Both the position numbers and the translations under genes were made by a program. From Populus alba (taxonomy: Eukaryota; Streptophyta; Magnoliopsida; Malpighiales; Salicaceae): a stretch of 64,000 bases of DNA. The notes under the pieces were generated by a model that had not been told where the DNA came from, ran no database searches, and saw only the letters and a list, made by a program, of their open reading frames with translations. The stretch covers positions 29,994,339 through 30,058,338 of the forward strand of contig NC_133284.1 of assembly GCF_005239225.2 (NCBI RefSeq). The letters run 5' to 3'. This document shows positions 63,850 through 64,000 of the stretch, piece after piece; position 1 is the stretch's first letter; the number at the start of each line of letters is the position of its first letter.

Positions 63850-64000
63850 TTATCTAACATCTTAAGCTATTGAATTGAGATAGTTTTTAACATGGTATCA
63901 ATAATATAAATCATATATTGAAACCTCACCTAACAGTTTAAGTTATTGGGTTGGAATGATTCTTTGATATGATATAATAGTCTTGATGATCAAGCGGTTA
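63850..64000 (+). repeat. Repeat with 'aacatggtatcaa' and 'gatcaagcggtta' motifs, runs off the window
   Basis: Contains two related lines, 'aagctattgaattgagatag' and 'aagttattgggttggaatga', each followed by 'tttaacatggtatcaa' or 'tttgatatgatataat'. It is therefore partly duplicated, and it ends in the same 'tgatcaagcggt' stretch as 60538-60660. Cut by the window end. Confidence 0.4.

Overview
This is nuclear DNA from a flowering plant, most likely a woody eudicot of the willow/poplar family (Salicaceae, Populus-like). The evidence is spliced genes with GT-AG introns, strongly AT-rich intergenic DNA, a Ty3/gypsy retrotransposon with a plant initiator-Met tRNA primer site, tRNA-derived SINEs, and plant protein families throughout. 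The family-level placement is an inference from remembered repeat and protein resemblance; no search was run.

Layout: 1-12 kb is repeat territory. An older, decayed minus-strand coding sequence is split by a complete but mutated Ty3/gypsy element (2206-9867, minus strand, LTRs of about 890 bp, CRM-like because its polyprotein frame runs through the polypurine tract into the 3' LTR). An A-rich degenerate tandem repeat fills about 12.5-14.45 kb. A nine-exon gene for a 1824-residue DDT/PHD-finger chromatin protein (PTM-like) lies at 15.7-23.0 kb on the plus strand, followed by a stretch that looks like its decayed former C-terminus. A broken copy of the magnesium-chelatase subunit D gene follows at 24.9-26.0 kb. 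A mitotic-type ubiquitin E2 (UBC19/20 type, six exons, plus strand, 27.98-29.45 kb) converges on a seven-exon THUMPD1/TAN1-type tRNA-acetylation adaptor gene (minus strand, 30.18-35.64 kb). A T-rich Helitron-like repeat occupies 36.0-37.7 kb.

A cytosolic class I small heat-shock protein (minus, 38.16-38.64 kb) has heat-shock elements upstream. It lies inside a direct segmental duplication (copy 1 about 37.72-42.51 kb, copy 2 about 43.25-46.01 kb). Copy 2 has lost roughly 800 bp and keeps only the last 27 codons and stop of the heat-shock gene. A nine-exon hexokinase-like gene (HKL1 type, minus, 47.6-52.7 kb) is the last recognisable gene. From 53 to 64 kb I see no convincing gene: it holds MITE-like AT-rich repeats, three SINE copies (a fourth is at 46.55 kb), tandem duplications and microsatellites.

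The genes do not form a pathway; they are ordinary, separately regulated plant genes. Promoter motifs fit three of them: mitosis-specific activator (MSA) motifs before the E2, telo-box plus site II motifs before the tRNA-modification gene, and heat-shock elements before the sHSP. I found no convincing novel multi-gene system. The most informative structures are the segmental duplication that destroyed an sHSP copy, the decaying C-terminus of the PTM-like gene, the CHLD relic and the LTR-overlapping retroelement frame.
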